Part shown: piece by piece, positions 4,853 through 6,268 of the stretch
Layout: each line of letters begins with the position of its first letter
Position numbering within the stretch: the first letter of the stretch is position 1
Assembly: GCA_023255615.1 (NCBI GenBank)
Contig: JAHFLI010000072.1
Span: forward strand, 1 to 6,268
Source: Candidatus Woesearchaeota archaeon
GTDB lineage: Archaea > Nanobdellota > Nanobdellia > Woesearchaeales > JACQSR01
DNA length: 6,268 nt
Reading direction: 5' to 3'
Translations under genes and position numbers: made by a program
Notes under the pieces: model-generated
Database searches by the model: none
Seen by the model: the letters and a program-made list of their open reading frames with translations, nothing else
What the model was told of the DNA's origin: nothing

Positions 4853-6268
4853 ATTCCCTCAATCCCATCACAAGGATTATCTGGACCTAGGTCTTTGTTC
4901 GGGTTATCTGCACGGAATCCATTCAGGCTGTCTTCGATATTCAAAAGAAATTGGATCGGAACTAACAACCTACAACCATTCCAAATATCTGCGCAGAGTT
5001 GACCTGGACAAGTAAGCTGAGGTGTCAGTTTCCAGACTTTACAAATTAAACCAACGAGACTCAACGCTTGATTCCAAATATCCTCAATAAAACCCTTAAA
5101 CATATTGGAGAAATAGTTCCCTTTATTACCAAAATACCTGTACGGTGCTCCTTCAACATACATACATTGTCTTTCTTTTGAAGCAATTTCACAACTAGTA
5201 ATTGGTAACCCGTGTTTTGCGCTTTCTTCGATGCATTTTATTTCCATGCATTTGATTCTTTTTTCTTTTTCATTCGCAAAGATGATTCCACTTATACATC
5301 CACAATTCTCTGCGTTATGAATACTTTTGTACGGATCAAACCACCATTTCGGATTTACTTGAAGATACGAATCTGGGAGGCGCGATCCATAAGAACCCCC
5401 TGAATAAACTGCTTCATCCCACCACTTCCAACTTTCTTTATTTTCAATTAATTTTAAATCGCCGAATCCTAAAACATGAGGTGTACTGCTTGAGCTGGCC
5501 GATTGTAGTTTAGAATAATCTGCAGATGTAAATGCTCTAGATTCACCAGTTTGTTCGTCTTCAATCCCTACGGGGGTTCTAGATTGGTCAAAATATATCT
5601 TGCTTCCATCATCTAAAGTTACTATTTTTGAACTGTCGCTTGAAGTAGTAGTAGCAGGAGGAGGAGGAGGAGGATTCTCAGGAGTGGTCGTCGCTGGTAA
5701 TGGTGTTGATGCTGGAGGAGGGGAGTTTGGAATGTCTGCAGGTTCTTCTTCTGAAGGTTTGCCAGAGGATGAACTTTTTGAAGAACTGCCACTTTCAGAC
5801 GAGCTTGCTGCATACTCAGATCCTGCTTTTGCAGCTGCAAATAAAGGTTCTTTAGCCATTTCTAATGCAAACGCTGGATCGCACATTCTGCATTCATGAA
5901 CCATGCACATTGATTTTACCGTAAATCCCATTATTGAACCTTCATATATAGCGTCAATGATTGAGGGATTCCAAACAAAATGGTCGACTATCCATTGGAA
6001 GGTAGAGTAAGAAGGACATACTGCCCCCCAGATAGCATCAGGAATATCGGCTAGCCAATTTAATTTGCATAAAAGTGTTCCAAGAACTGCCAGCGACCCT
6101 TGAATTAGGGCATTGATAGTAACGATCGGCTGCGCGATACTACACAAAGTTCCAATCGCATCGTCATATGCTTTCCAGCCGCCCATTGAATCATCTAAAC
6201 GATGAATGTCTTTTTTGAGTTCGTTGACTTTTTCTTTCGTGCCTTCATCGATATAGCCGAGAGGATAA
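4849..6268 (-). CDS. Large cysteine-rich exported protein, 3' part (5' end outside window)
   Basis: The ATG at 6186-6184 is not the likely start. The same frame stays open to the window edge, adding 27 residues with ordinary coding character (beginning YPLGYIDEG, ending HRLDDS). Numbering from that methionine, residues 1-102 are Trp-rich with several hydrophobic stretches (IVTINALIQGSLAVLGTLL) and six cysteines, ending in a CMVHECRMC cluster. Residues 128-186 are a Ser/Pro/Thr/Glu low-complexity linker. Residues 187-290 lack cysteine and include WKWWDEAVY and NPKWWFDPY. Residues 295-405 carry ten cysteines (CGC; KCMEIKC; SCEIA; QCMYVEG; LTCPGQLC; GC), a pattern I associate with DPANN secreted proteins. 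The last cysteine is 439. There is no recognised catalytic motif. The signal peptide, if any, is outside the window. It is first of the three visible operon genes and overlaps the next by ATGA. A surface structural or binding role is inferred. Confidence 0.8.
   Translation of the reverse strand, partial: YPLGYIDEGTKEKVNELKKDIHRLDDSMGGWKAYDDAIGTLCSIAQPIVTINALIQGSLAVLGTLLCKLNWLADIPDAIWGAVCPSYSTFQWIVDHFVWNPSIIDAIYEGSIMGFTVKSMCMVHECRMCDPAFALEMAKEPLFAAAKAGSEYAASSSESGSSSKSSSSGKPSEEEPADIPNSPPPASTPLPATTTPENPPPPPPATTTSSDSSKIVTLDDGSKIYFDQSRTPVGIEDEQTGESRAFTSADYSKLQSASSSSTPHVLGFGDLKLIENKESWKWWDEAVYSGGSYGSRLPDSYLQVNPKWWFDPYKSIHNAENCGCISGIIFANEKEKRIKCMEIKCIEESAKHGLPITSCEIASKERQCMYVEGAPYRYFGNKGNYFSNMFKGFIEDIWNQALSLVGLICKVWKLTPQLTCPGQLCADIWNGCRLLVPIQFLLNIEDSLNGFRADNPNKDLGPDNPCDGIEGI
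5629..5805 (-). repeat. Low-complexity Ser/Pro/Thr linker with CCT triplet repeat
   Basis: The coded segment runs from a serine block (SSSESGSSSKSSSSGK) through an acidic patch to a Pro/Thr block containing six prolines in a row. Those prolines are six identical CCT codons (AGG x6 on the plus strand, 5656-5673), followed on the coding strand by one alanine codon and three ACT threonine codons. It contains no cysteine. Such linkers usually are extended, flexible and, outside the cell, often O-glycosylated; glycosylation here is inferred. Length changes of the triplet repeat would keep the frame. Confidence 0.85.

Noticed and set aside
5622..5840. Leu/Gln-rich open frame of 72 codons in another minus frame
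   Set aside because: It is an out-of-frame reading of the same low-complexity linker; the leucine run comes from the CCT repeat.
5600..5899. Gly/Val-rich open frame of 99 codons on the plus strand
   Set aside because: Its glycine block is the antisense reading of the proline/serine linker, and stops are rare there because of the low-complexity composition.

Overview
The window looks like archaeal DNA, most likely from an uncultivated DPANN-type lineage such as Woesearchaeota or Pacearchaeota (inferred, not proven). Four things point that way. A cut-off minus-strand gene at the left edge reads as the N-terminus of archaeal-type SRP54. Start codons lie about 25-30 bases from TTTAAA-type TATA boxes, as in leaderless archaeal transcripts. 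The exported proteins are cysteine-rich and modular, with CxDGIxNxxExGxDCGG-type knots that I associate with DPANN surface proteins. One protein starts with MKKAQAT, which resembles an archaeal class III (pilin-like) signal. Base composition is moderately AT-rich and the standard genetic code is used: TAA, TAG and TGA all serve as stops.

Layout. Positions 1-83 hold the first 27 codons of srp54 on the minus strand. Positions 84-192 form a short divergent promoter region in which an 11-base TATA-like element occurs twice as exact mirror copies, one facing each gene. A soluble, unrecognised 188-residue protein follows (193-759, plus). Its early coding region contains a run of seven G that could hide a different N-terminus. 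Next is a 431-residue membrane-anchored protein (785-2080, plus) with its own probable promoter. It is built from an N-terminal helical module, one membrane helix, an Ig-like domain, a cysteine-knot region and four exact 26-residue two-cysteine repeats that run to the last residue.

The right two thirds is a minus-strand operon transcribed from beyond the right edge. Its order is a large cysteine-rich protein with a Ser/Pro/Thr linker (4849-6268, 5' end outside the window), a 180-residue secreted beta-rich protein (4310-4852), and a 746-residue protein with a pilin-like signal (2073-4313). Both junctions are ATGA four-base overlaps, so translation is probably coupled. The operon meets the 431-residue gene tail to tail with an 8-base overlap inside a palindrome.

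Working together: all four large genes encode proteins that appear to be exported or membrane-anchored, with cysteines placed in the presumed extracytoplasmic parts. The tight operon suggests its three products act as one surface assembly, co-translated and perhaps disulfide-stabilised. No enzyme active site, mobile element, CRISPR array, tRNA or rRNA was seen.
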